Assembly: GCA_002708315.1 (NCBI GenBank)
Contig: PANC01000022.1
Span: 1-37,653 of the forward strand
From: Lentimicrobiaceae bacterium
Lineage (GTDB): Bacteria > Bacteroidota > Bacteroidia > Bacteroidales > F082
Length of the DNA: 37,653 nucleotides
Direction of reading: 5' to 3'
Both the position numbers and the translations under genes were made by a program. Positions 8,546 to 17,272 of the stretch are shown here, piece by piece. A model generated the notes under the pieces. That model searched no databases. It was not told the DNA's origin and saw only the letters and a list, made by a program, of their open reading frames with translations. Each line of letters begins with the position of its first letter. The first letter of the stretch is position 1.

Positions 8546-10834
8546 TTAGCGGTTCAATTGTGATTTGTTAAAAATCATATATCCTATGTTTAACAGGAAT
8601 CCAAATTTACTACCCGGTTTATCAATGTAGTTTACCGAAGCACTTACAACACCTATGGGAGGGTAAAAAACAACTCTTGCAGAACCTGCAAAATAATTAT
8701 AGTCAAATCGACCACTTTTATATGCATTATTGTGGTCATCAACAAGTATCTTCTCGTATGGAACATAATAATATCCATCCACCCTGAGGTGAAATTTTTT
8801 AATGAAATTATAGTCAAAAACAGTTCCAAAAGCCCCATAAATATTAGCACGATAATTTTCCAAGAATAATGACCTCATAAAAGGTAAGGGCTCATATGGA
8901 GTTGCTAAAAGCAAGGTTGACAAATAATTACTTGACATTGGTTTATCCGAGTATCCGGCATCCATTTTGATTCCTATGGAAAAATTTTGTGCCATCCGAA
9001 AATATTTATGATACTTAAGCGTAAAGCTAATGTATTGAATTTGATCTTCTAAACTCTGTATTGATGATTTTCCGGAGCCTTCCGTATACTTCTCATTACC
9101 TGAGTAGTAACTAAATCCTGCATGAAAGAAATGACCTTTGGTAGAATATAGCTTTTTGTTGAGAGTTCTTGATTCATAAGATATCCATGGGGAAAGAAAA
9201 TAATAATTGGATACATCCGCAGTATCTGTCCTTGAGAAATAATTATCTTGATAATACTGGAAATTAGCGTTAATATTACTTATGCCAGTATGAAGAAGGC
9301 TATTATCTACCAGTGGTATTCCTACGGAGAAATCGAGGTAGTTCTCATCGGAGATAATGTAAGCTGGAAAATTATCTTCGAAAAAATAACGTGCATTACT
9401 AAAATAATTTTTCCTAGAAATAAGCATCTTTAACTTTAAGGTAATAGGAACAAGACTAGGAAACTCAACTTTCGCAATACCATTAACGCTATTGTAAAAA
9501 GTTCCAAAATAGGCACCAATTTGGATATTCTTGGCAACCTTACCAAAATTATTGTACCCAAATCCTATAAATGCTTCATTAACTCCATTTGAAGATATAT
9601 ATCCTCCAATACCAAGACTAAATGGTTCAGACCTTTTCATTAATAAATTGATGGAGAACGAATTTGAGTTAGTATCAGGTATGATCTCTGGATAAACATT
9701 TACAATATTCTCATTATCAATTAAGCAATCATAAAATTTCTTGAAATCATTGGGTGAGTTAAACCTATCATTATCACCAGTCAACCTATAAAAATACTCT
9801 TGCTGTTTAATATTAAGGCCAGATATGGTAATATTATTAATATCGACATAAGGAACTCTATGATCAAATTCTTTGCGTTTTTCTGATATATTACCTTCCT
9901 TTTTATTTAATAGCCTCTTTTTAATGATTTCCATCTGACTTCTGGCAGCGATGTATCCGCTATCTATATATTGTTTTACCTTTGAGTACTGAAAAATTGA
10001 TCCTTCACCAGTATTACTTTCTATAACAATACCCATGGTAGAATCTATTTCAAAGTCTGCTTTTGTCATTAGCATACTCTGTATAAGTGATATTGCATCT
10101 TCGGCATCTGGAGATTCATAATTATTAACTGCTTTACTCCCAATTATTAGATCTGGATTAAATTCATCAATAGCAATATCAACAGGGAAATTATCGTACA
10201 TGCCTCCGTCAAAAAATAAAGTTTCATCAATCTCTATTGGCCTCACAAAGAATGGAAACGTTATGGAAGCTCTAACTGCTTTAGCTATATTACCATCTCT
10301 AAAAACAACTAATCGGCTTGAGTCTATATCAGAGGCTACGCACCTAAAAGGAATCATTAAGTTATCAAAATTTCCATCAGAAGCAGCATATGCATATGCG
10401 AAATAGACCATAAGCTGATAATCTATGGTTTTCATGTCATAAACATTAAGTGGAATTTGAATATTGAATCCTTTCTCAACATCAAAGGTAAAGCTACCAA
10501 AAGATGCATCTAGTTCATCATTCTGATAATAACATGCAGCTTTATCAGAGTTTACGTGCGTAAAAGATAAAAAGTCCTTATTGGTAAGAATACTCTCTAT
10601 TTCACTGGGAGAATATCCAGAAGAATAAAATGCACCTACCAATGCTCCCATAGAGTTACCAACTATGTAATCCACCTCTATGTTTGCCTCTTCTATGGCC
10701 TTTAGGACTCCTATATGCGAGTATGCCTTTGCTCCACCGCCGCTTAGCACAAGTGCTACAGTTTGGGTACGCCCAAAAAATGGTGTTAAGATATAACACC
10801 ATATCAAAATCATATGTAGGACTTTATTATGCAT
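8546..10834 (-). CDS. Patatin-like phospholipase with a C-terminal BamA-like outer-membrane barrel
   Basis: A 762-residue protein. Residues 1-23 look like a signal peptide. The patatin lipase domain follows with the oxyanion loop SGGGAKAYSHIG (31-42), the nucleophile elbow GNSMG (59-63, Ser61) and the catalytic Asp209 in FFDGGMYDNFP, giving a full Ser-Asp dyad. Residues from about 325 include a POTRA-like segment, and from about 400 to the end there are alternating amphipathic strands typical of the bacterial surface antigen/BamA barrel. This architecture resembles PlpD of Pseudomonas and FplA of Fusobacterium, where the lipase is displayed or released at the cell surface. Phospholipase A activity is inferred from the family. 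The C-terminus (NKSQLNR) lacks a terminal aromatic residue. It lies downstream of a terminator, so is probably transcribed separately. Confidence 0.92.
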   Translation of the reverse strand: MHNKVLHMILIWCYILTPFFGRTQTVALVLSGGGAKAYSHIGVLKAIEEANIEVDYIVGNSMGALVGAFYSSGYSPSEIESILTNKDFLSFTHVNSDKAACYYQNDELDASFGSFTFDVEKGFNIQIPLNVYDMKTIDYQLMVYFAYAYAASDGNFDNLMIPFRCVASDIDSSRLVVFRDGNIAKAVRASITFPFFVRPIEIDETLFFDGGMYDNFPVDIAIDEFNPDLIIGSKAVNNYESPDAEDAISLIQSMLMTKADFEIDSTMGIVIESNTGEGSIFQYSKVKQYIDSGYIAARSQMEIIKKRLLNKKEGNISEKRKEFDHRVPYVDINNITISGLNIKQQEYFYRLTGDNDRFNSPNDFKKFYDCLIDNENIVNVYPEIIPDTNSNSFSINLLMKRSEPFSLGIGGYISSNGVNEAFIGFGYNNFGKVAKNIQIGAYFGTFYNSVNGIAKVEFPSLVPITLKLKMLISRKNYFSNARYFFEDNFPAYIISDENYLDFSVGIPLVDNSLLHTGISNINANFQYYQDNYFSRTDTADVSNYYFLSPWISYESRTLNKKLYSTKGHFFHAGFSYYSGNEKYTEGSGKSSIQSLEDQIQYISFTLKYHKYFRMAQNFSIGIKMDAGYSDKPMSSNYLSTLLLATPYEPLPFMRSLFLENYRANIYGAFGTVFDYNFIKKFHLRVDGYYYVPYEKILVDDHNNAYKSGRFDYNYFAGSARVVFYPPIGVVSASVNYIDKPGSKFGFLLNIGYMIFNKSQLNR

Positions 10835-10895
10835 TTTAAAATATAAAAGATATAATTCTACAATCTTAATTCACGAAATTAAGTAAAATTAGGCC

Positions 10896-10919
10896 AAAAA
10901 AAAGCCCATTAGATAGGCT
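10896..10919 (-). terminator. Rho-independent terminator after the PLP enzyme gene
   Basis: Read on the minus strand, AGCCTA TCTAA TGGGCT forms a 6-bp stem (one T-G pair) with a 5-base loop, followed by eight T. It lies about 20 bases after the stop codon of the Cys/Met-metabolism gene and upstream of the patatin gene. Confidence 0.8.
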
Positions 10920-10939
10920 CTAATTATATATTCTAATAA

Positions 10940-12121
10940 TTACACCTTTGACAGAGCATGATTCATATCACTAATGATATCATCCAAGTCCTCAATTCCC
11001 ACTGATAAACGAACAAGTCCATCGGTAATACCTGCATTTTCTCGCGCTTCAGCGGATAATTTTGAATGTGTCATAGAAGCAGGGTGTTGAATAAGGGTCT
11101 CTATTCCTCCCAAAGATACTGCAAGTAATGCAAGCTCAACATTATTCATCATAGTTTTTCCTGCTTGTATACCACCTTTTAATTCAAAGGAAATCATTGC
11201 TCCTGGGCCGTCCATCTGTGCTTCTGCTAAATCATACTGAGGGTGAGATTTCAACCCTGGGTATAGAACCCAGTCAACTTTTGGGTGTGCTTCAAGAAAT
11301 TCGGCCACCTTCATTGAGTTTTCCTGGGCCTTATCTATCCTAATAGAAAGCGTTTTTAGACCACGACGAACCAACCATGCCTGATGTGGATCCATATTGA
11401 ACCCACCATTTATCATTACATACTTTAAATCATGATACAAAGCTTCGTCTTTTGCAACAAGCATTCCAGCTACTATATCAGCATGGCCATTAATAAACTT
11501 TGTCATTGAATGTAAAACAATATCTGCACCAAATTCAATTGGTCTTTGCAAATATGGACTACAAAATGTATTGTCAACACAAACTATTAAATTATGAGCC
11601 TTGGCAATAGCACAAGCGGCTTTCAAATCTGTTATTCCAACTGTTGGGTTTGCTGGTGTTTCAAGGTATAGCAACTTAGTATTGGGTTTGATTGCCTGTT
11701 TTATATTTTCTACATCAGTGCAATCAACAAAATCAGACTCAATACCAAATTTTGGATACAATTTTTCCATAACTCCCCTTGAAGGACCATATAAGGCATC
11801 ATGACCTATCATATGATCTCCCTGAGATAATATGGTGAGATATACTATATTAACTGCTGCCATTCCAGATGATGCAGATATTCCCCCAAAACCTTTTTCA
11901 AGTTCTGCAACTGCAACCTCTAATTCATCAGTATTTGGATTACCCAATCTTGTATAAATGTAACCCTTCTCCTCACCTGAAAAGCATCTTGCACCATGAT
12001 CCGCATCCCTAAATTGAAATGTGGAAGTTTGATAAATTGGTGTAACCGCGCTTCCTTTATCATCAGGTATTGTTCCCGCATGAACTAATTTTGAATTAAA
12101 ACCGGTATTTTTCTTATTCAT
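10940..12121 (-). CDS. PLP-dependent trans-sulfuration enzyme (cystathionine/methionine gamma-lyase or synthase family)
   Basis: A 393-residue cytoplasmic enzyme of the Cys/Met-metabolism PLP family. Visible hallmarks: YTRLGNPNTD (Tyr56, Arg58, which contact PLP phosphate of the neighbouring subunit), SSGMAAV, LYGPSRG (110-116), ETPANPT, CVDNTFCSPYLQRP with the PLP-ring-binding Asp, and HSMTKFINGHADIVAG containing the PLP lysine, Lys208. Methionine gamma-lyases typically carry a cysteine two residues after the active-site Tyr (YGC); here that position is Pro113. This argues against a classical methionine gamma-lyase and leaves cystathionine gamma-lyase or synthase, or O-acyl-homoserine sulfhydrylase-like activity, open. 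The exact reaction cannot be fixed from sequence. The gene is divergent from the amgK-like operon. Confidence 0.88.
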   Translation of the reverse strand: MNKKNTGFNSKLVHAGTIPDDKGSAVTPIYQTSTFQFRDADHGARCFSGEEKGYIYTRLGNPNTDELEVAVAELEKGFGGISASSGMAAVNIVYLTILSQGDHMIGHDALYGPSRGVMEKLYPKFGIESDFVDCTDVENIKQAIKPNTKLLYLETPANPTVGITDLKAACAIAKAHNLIVCVDNTFCSPYLQRPIEFGADIVLHSMTKFINGHADIVAGMLVAKDEALYHDLKYVMINGGFNMDPHQAWLVRRGLKTLSIRIDKAQENSMKVAEFLEAHPKVDWVLYPGLKSHPQYDLAEAQMDGPGAMISFELKGGIQAGKTMMNNVELALLAVSLGGIETLIQHPASMTHSKLSAEARENAGITDGLVRLSVGIEDLDDIISDMNHALSKV

Positions 12122-12145
12122 ATTATTATTTTAAAATTGCTTGAA

Positions 12146-12153
12146 CAAATTTA
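12146..12153 (-). promoter_or_regulatory. Candidate -7 box (TAAATTTG) of the PLP enzyme gene
   Basis: Minus-strand TAAATTTG fits the Bacteroidota -7 consensus TAnnTTTG and ends about 25 bases before the ATG. I found no TTTG/TTG at the expected -33 spacing, so support is partial. Confidence 0.35.
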
Positions 12154-12236
12154 GGATTTTTAAAAACATACTCAGCTTTTTGCTAGTGATTGTTATGATA
12201 AAAGTGTGATTAATGTATTTTTTTTATTTGTATACA

Positions 12237-12266
12237 TTTAGTTTATCTATTGAAGACATATATTTG
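12237..12266 (+). promoter_or_regulatory. Candidate promoter of the amgK-murU-addB operon
   Basis: TATATTTG at 12259-12266 is a perfect TAnnTTTG -7 element. A TTTAG at 12237 lies 18 bases upstream, a near match to the TTTG -33 element. The implied leader before the ATG at 12307 is about 35 bases. Confidence 0.45.
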
Positions 12267-12306
12267 TGACAATTAAACTATCTTAGTTAAAAATTGATGC
12301 TTCAAA

Positions 12307-13728
12307 ATGGCAAACCAACATATAAATAATATAAGGCAATTGATCCGACAAAGTGGCTATAAAAATGAGTATGATATTATTCCGCTGCCAATATCCGGAT
12401 CGAATAGGCTATATTTTCGAGCAATAAATAGGTCAAAACAAAAGGATACGATAATAGCATCATTCAATGAGGATGTAAATGAGAACATTGCACATTATTC
12501 ATTTACTAATCACTTTATGAATATGGGCATTAGTGTTCCGGAGATTATAGCTAGAGACGATTCATATAAATATTTTCTTGTTCAAGACTTGGGAAAAACA
12601 GCACTTTTTGATCTTAATAGACATAAACCCAAAGAGGCCATAGAGTACTATATTAAGGTTGTTAGTGACTTGGTTGAAATACAGGTTGAAGGAATAAAAA
12701 ATATTGATTTAGAGCTAGCCTATCCAGTAAAGCATTTTGATCAAAGGTCGATTATGTGGGACTTGAATTATTTCAAATATTATTTTTTAAAGACTCATAA
12801 TATTAATTTCAACGAAAACCTTCTCGAAATAGATTTTGAAAAATTTACCGAGAAACTGCTACTTAGCGAATCTAAATATTTTAATTACAGAGACTTTCAA
12901 TCCCGAAACATAATGATCCACAAGAATAAACCATGGTACATTGATTTTCAAGGTGGAAGAATGGGACCTCTACAATATGATCTTGTATCTTTACTTAATC
13001 AGGTCAACGCAAAATTAAGTAGTAATGAAAAGAAGATTATTTATACCCATTATCTGAGTGAGTTAAGTAAGAAATTACCAGATAAAGTTGAGATGTTTGA
13101 AAAATATTACCATGATTATGAATATTTTCGTTTAATGCAGGTTATGGGAGCTTACGGTTACAGAGGTATAGTGCAGAAAAAGGCTCACTTTCTTCAAAGC
13201 TTATTACCATCAATAAAATCATTAAATAATTTACTGAAAGGATCTCCTTTTGATGAAGATATGAAGGAGCTGAATAAGATATTTAATCAAATAATAAAAA
13301 TAGATAGCTACTCAACTGTTAAATCTAATACTGTTTTAAATGTTAGCATTAATAGCTTTTCATATAAAATGAAAGGCATACCAATAGATATAACTGGGAA
13401 TGGAGGAGGTCATGTTTTCGACTGCAGAAGCTTACCTAATCCAGGCAGAATAGCCGACTTAAGGGATTTTACAGGCCTTGAGGAGCCAATAATCCAATAT
13501 CTAGAGAAACAAGAGGAAGTTGGTCATTTTTTAAAAAACGCTCACGAAATAATTCTACAAAGTGTAGACAATTACATATTAAGAGGATTTGCTCACCTTC
13601 AAATAAACTTTGGATGTACCGGAGGGAGACACAGGTCTGTTTATTCTGCTAACTTAACACATAAGCTTTTGGAAGATAAGTATCCGAATATTTCCATTAC
13701 TTTAAAACACAATGAATTAAATCAATAG
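12307..13728 (+). CDS. AmgK-like amino-sugar kinase fused to a RapZ C-terminal domain
   Basis: A 473-residue two-domain protein. Residues 1 to about 320 are an aminoglycoside-phosphotransferase-fold kinase: catalytic loop YRDFQSRN (194-201, Asp196, Asn201), metal-binding IDFQGG with Asp213, then RMGPLQYDLVSLL, which closely follows the AmgK pattern (RDxxSRN, IDFQ, GPxxYDLVSLL). AmgK phosphorylates N-acetylmuramate and N-acetylglucosamine at C1. Residues about 345-470 match the C-terminal domain of the RNase adapter RapZ: HVFDCRSLPNP (369-379), a TGLEEPIIQYL segment and INFGCTGGRHRSVY (433-446). The N-terminal P-loop domain of RapZ is absent. A MurU-like gene starts 8 bases after its stop, supporting a role in peptidoglycan-sugar recycling to UDP-MurNAc. 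In E. coli the RapZ C-terminal domain binds glucosamine-6-phosphate and small RNA; here a sensing or regulatory role is inference. Confidence 0.87.
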   Translation: MANQHINNIRQLIRQSGYKNEYDIIPLPISGSNRLYFRAINRSKQKDTIIASFNEDVNENIAHYSFTNHFMNMGISVPEIIARDDSYKYFLVQDLGKTALFDLNRHKPKEAIEYYIKVVSDLVEIQVEGIKNIDLELAYPVKHFDQRSIMWDLNYFKYYFLKTHNINFNENLLEIDFEKFTEKLLLSESKYFNYRDFQSRNIMIHKNKPWYIDFQGGRMGPLQYDLVSLLNQVNAKLSSNEKKIIYTHYLSELSKKLPDKVEMFEKYYHDYEYFRLMQVMGAYGYRGIVQKKAHFLQSLLPSIKSLNNLLKGSPFDEDMKELNKIFNQIIKIDSYSTVKSNTVLNVSINSFSYKMKGIPIDITGNGGGHVFDCRSLPNPGRIADLRDFTGLEEPIIQYLEKQEEVGHFLKNAHEIILQSVDNYILRGFAHLQINFGCTGGRHRSVYSANLTHKLLEDKYPNISITLKHNELNQ

Positions 13729-13736
13729 AAACCCTA

Positions 13737-14474
13737 ATGAAAGCAATAATTCTGGCAGCGGGAATGGGTTCAAGACTGAATCAAATTACAAATGATATGC
13801 CTAAAGCTCTTGTCGAGGTAAACCATATTCCAATGCTTGAAATAACCTTGAACAATTTAAAAAATCAAGGAATAAAGAGCTTTCTCATAAACATTCATCA
13901 TAAAGGTGAGAAAGTAATTGATTTTTTAAGGAGCAAAAATAATTTTGGTGTTGACATTGTTATTTCAGATGAAAGGAATCGACTTCTAGATACTGGTGGT
14001 GCAATTTTAAAAGCTAAAAGTTTTATAAGAGGAGATGAGCCTACTATTGTTCATAACGTTGATATTATATCTAACATTAATATAAATGACCTAAAAGCAT
14101 GCCATTTAAAAAACAATAATACTGCCACTCTCTGTGTAAGAAACCGAAAAACAAGTAGATACCTTTTATTTAATGATAATATGGAATTAACTGGTTGGAA
14201 AAATTCAACCACTGGAGAATTTAGATGGGTAGATAAAGATCAGAAGGAATCGACACCACTTGCATTTAGTGGGATTTATATAATTAGCCCCTCCTTTGCA
14301 GATAACCTTGATATGAATGATAGGTTTTCAATTATTGAAGCATGGTTACAAATGGGGAAAAAGGAAAAAATTATGGCTTATTTGGACGATAGCCCAAATT
14401 GGTTTGATCTTGGAACAATTGAAAGAATAAAAACTGCAGAGAAAAATATAATAGATCGTGAGAACATTTCTTAA
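13737..14474 (+). CDS. MurU-like sugar-1-phosphate nucleotidyltransferase
   Basis: A 245-residue cytoplasmic nucleotidyltransferase. The N-terminal signature MKAIILAAGMGSRLNQIT...MPKALVEV is the nucleotide-binding loop of the family; HNVDIISNI supplies the metal-binding Asp, and FSGIYIISP and WFDLGTIE are late conserved segments. By context, directly downstream of an AmgK-like kinase, the best assignment is MurU, which makes UDP-MurNAc from MurNAc-1-phosphate and UTP, bypassing MurA and the fosfomycin-sensitive route. Sequence alone cannot exclude a GlcNAc-1-phosphate or mannose-1-phosphate substrate, because these enzymes share motifs. It overlaps the next gene by 17 bases, so the three genes form one operon. 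Confidence 0.85.
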   Translation: MKAIILAAGMGSRLNQITNDMPKALVEVNHIPMLEITLNNLKNQGIKSFLINIHHKGEKVIDFLRSKNNFGVDIVISDERNRLLDTGGAILKAKSFIRGDEPTIVHNVDIISNININDLKACHLKNNNTATLCVRNRKTSRYLLFNDNMELTGWKNSTTGEFRWVDKDQKESTPLAFSGIYIISPSFADNLDMNDRFSIIEAWLQMGKKEKIMAYLDDSPNWFDLGTIERIKTAEKNIIDRENIS

Positions 14475-17247
14475 TAGAGTAGCTAAAAAGATAATAGAAG
14501 ATGAAATCAATGGGCCAGAATCCATCGTAATACTTCCCAACAGAAGATCTGAAGTTTTTCTTAAAAAAGAAATAAAATCAATAAATGATTCTGAAATATG
14601 GCTTCCAGATTTCTTTCCCATAGATGTTTTTATTCAAAGAATATCCGAATTAAGAAAAGCTGATAATATCTCTTTAGCTCTAGATTTATTTAAAATTTAT
14701 GACAAACTAGAAGGCGATAATGCAAAGTCATTGGATGAATTTCTAACATGGACTCCAATCATTTTTAGTGACTTCAATGATATTGATAATGCGATGGCTG
14801 ATGCCAAAACTTTATATGAAGACCTATCATCAGTTAAAGCTATTGAACAATGGAGCCCTGGTGAAGAAAAGCTTACTCCACTACAACAAAATTATTTGAG
14901 GTTCTTTAACTCAATGTATGAATACTATAGTTCACTGAGAGAGACCATGATATCCAAAAGTGCTGGATATCAAGGGTTCATAAACAGATATCTTGCTGAA
15001 AATATCCAAGAAAAAAGTATCCCATGGCGCAAATTCCTTATTGTGGGAATAAATGCTCTAACAGAATCAGAATTAATTATATTTAAATATCTAAATGATA
15101 ATTTCAATGTTGAATTTCAATGGGATATTGATGAGTATTATTTTAACGAATCAAACAATAAAATCAACAATGAAGCTGGGAAATACATAAAGTATAATAT
15201 TGATAGGTTAAAGCTTAAAATACCTAATAATATCCATAATTATCTTAGAAGCGAATCCAAAAGGATTAGAATTATTGGGGTACCAAAAAATATTGGTCAG
15301 GTAAAATTTATTGGTCAAGAACTGCTGAATAACAATTCAATAAATAATTCAAAAACAGCCATTGTATTGGGTGATGAAAGGCTAATAGTTCCCCTAATTC
15401 ATTCTCTTCCAGATAATGAAAGCAACAAGTACAATCTAACACTTGGATATCCCCTTAGCAATAGCTCTGCCGAATTTTTTATTGTAAGTCTTTTTGATGT
15501 TTTAGAATCTCAACAAGGTAACAAAAGCAAATTGGAGACATCAATACTTTTAAAACTTTTATCGAATAGTATTACAAAATTAATATTGGGAAATAAGGTG
15601 TGTAATAAATGGTTTAACAACTTTGTTGAAAGTGGAAATTATTATGTAAATATTGAAGATGTTCAATCTATTTCCGATCAATTAGGAAAGAAAACTAACA
15701 ATATCATATCAATAGTATTATTAACCTTTAAGAATGGTAATTTAGGTTATTTTCTCAATCAATTAGAAAATCTTCTCATAGACTGTGTAGATACTGTTTT
15801 TTCGTCTAATATTTTAATAAGAGAAGAAGTTCAATCGCTAATCACGATTATCATAAAAGTTCAGGGGTTAATTGCTTCCTATAAAGATGTTGGAAAATAT
15901 CAGGTTCTTAAAAAGATAATTAAGCAATTATTTATGTTAAGCAAGATAAACCTAATTGGAGAGCCACTAGCAGGAACACAAGTTATGGGAATGCTTGAGA
16001 CTAGAACCCTTGATTTTGAAAATATATACATACTATCTGTTAACGAGGGTGTACTTCCTAAAACTAATTCAATTGATTCATTTATACCATTTGATATTAG
16101 AAGGGAACAGAAACTACCTCTACCATCATATAAATCTGGTGTTTATGCTTATCATTTTTATAGGTTACTGCAAAGAGCTAAAAACATAACGCTACTATAT
16201 AGCACTGATTCTGATAAACTGGGCGGTGGCGAAAAAAGCAGGTTCATCCAACAAATTGAAAATGAACTATCCCTAGTTAATAAAAATGTCACATTAACGA
16301 ATGAAATGCTCACAAGCAATATCAATAACTATGGCAAAGATTTATCAGAAATAGTAATTGAAAAAAACAAAGTAATTATAGGTAAGGTTAGGGATCTATC
16401 AGAAAGAGGATATAGCGCATCATCTCTAATTAGCTATATTACTTGTCCGCTTAAATTTTATTTTCAATATGTATTAAGAATGGACGCCAATTCACCATTG
16501 CTAAAGAATATTGAGGCAAATACATTTGGCCTAGCCATACACGGGGTTTTGGAAAAAATTTATAAGCCATTTAAAGGCTCTAAAGTTGATCATATAAAAC
16601 TTGCTAATCATATTGGGAATACCTCAAAAATGTTACAGGAAGAATTTGAGAAGCTAAATCCTGGAACCGTTATGAGCTCGGGAAAAAATCTTTTGCTGCT
16701 AGAAGTTGCAAAATCATATATTGATAGGTTTCTATTGTGGGATAAAAATAATCAACAACGACAACCATCATTAATAGAAAGTACTGAGGGTAAATACGTA
16801 ACCAAGTTACCGAAGGATAGTAATGTCAATATTAAAGGATATATTGATAGAATTGATCTTGATTTAAGCAGTGGAAAAACAAGGATAATTGACTACAAAA
16901 CAGGCGTGGTTATGCCTAGCGATTTAAAAATAAAAAATACGGATGATTTATTCCTGGACCCAAAACACTCAAAGGCATTTCAGTTAATTTATTATGCCTG
17001 GATTTATAGTATCTCTAATACGGATAAAAACATAGAAACGGGTATAATTTCCATGCGTAAGATATCCAACGGGTTTATTCCATTACAGCTAACAGAGTAC
17101 GATGATTTAAAAGATTACTTTGATGAATTTGGAGAATCCGTTTATGAACTTATACAAGACATTGGGGATACAAAGAAAGATTTTGTTCAGACTACCGAAA
17201 AGAAAAGGTGTGAATACTGCAACTTCAAAACCATATGTAACAGATAA
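14458..17247 (+). CDS. AddB-like PD-(D/E)XK exonuclease/helicase-related subunit
   Basis: A 929-residue protein resembling the AddB subunit of AddAB, the recombinational DNA-break-processing complex. The C-terminal third is a RecB-family nuclease: HGVLEKIY (conserved His), IKGYIDRIDLD (Asp), IIDYKTG (Asp812, Lys814) and the QLIYYAWIY segment. Four cysteines fit the AddB iron-sulfur staple: Cys663 in ITCPLKFYF, then Cys918, Cys921 and Cys927 in RCEYCNFKTICNR. The N-terminal part is a degenerate helicase-like region in which I see no Walker A motif, so catalytic unwinding would come from an AddA partner, not present here. The start is a GTG inside the end of the murU-like gene (17-base overlap); no ATG gives a better N-terminus. 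Confidence 0.85.
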   Translation: MRTFLNRVAKKIIEDEINGPESIVILPNRRSEVFLKKEIKSINDSEIWLPDFFPIDVFIQRISELRKADNISLALDLFKIYDKLEGDNAKSLDEFLTWTPIIFSDFNDIDNAMADAKTLYEDLSSVKAIEQWSPGEEKLTPLQQNYLRFFNSMYEYYSSLRETMISKSAGYQGFINRYLAENIQEKSIPWRKFLIVGINALTESELIIFKYLNDNFNVEFQWDIDEYYFNESNNKINNEAGKYIKYNIDRLKLKIPNNIHNYLRSESKRIRIIGVPKNIGQVKFIGQELLNNNSINNSKTAIVLGDERLIVPLIHSLPDNESNKYNLTLGYPLSNSSAEFFIVSLFDVLESQQGNKSKLETSILLKLLSNSITKLILGNKVCNKWFNNFVESGNYYVNIEDVQSISDQLGKKTNNIISIVLLTFKNGNLGYFLNQLENLLIDCVDTVFSSNILIREEVQSLITIIIKVQGLIASYKDVGKYQVLKKIIKQLFMLSKINLIGEPLAGTQVMGMLETRTLDFENIYILSVNEGVLPKTNSIDSFIPFDIRREQKLPLPSYKSGVYAYHFYRLLQRAKNITLLYSTDSDKLGGGEKSRFIQQIENELSLVNKNVTLTNEMLTSNINNYGKDLSEIVIEKNKVIIGKVRDLSERGYSASSLISYITCPLKFYFQYVLRMDANSPLLKNIEANTFGLAIHGVLEKIYKPFKGSKVDHIKLANHIGNTSKMLQEEFEKLNPGTVMSSGKNLLLLEVAKSYIDRFLLWDKNNQQRQPSLIESTEGKYVTKLPKDSNVNIKGYIDRIDLDLSSGKTRIIDYKTGVVMPSDLKIKNTDDLFLDPKHSKAFQLIYYAWIYSISNTDKNIETGIISMRKISNGFIPLQLTEYDDLKDYFDEFGESVYELIQDIGDTKKDFVQTTEKKRCEYCNFKTICNR

Positions 17248-17272
17248 TCCTTTATCCACTAATTATCACTCA

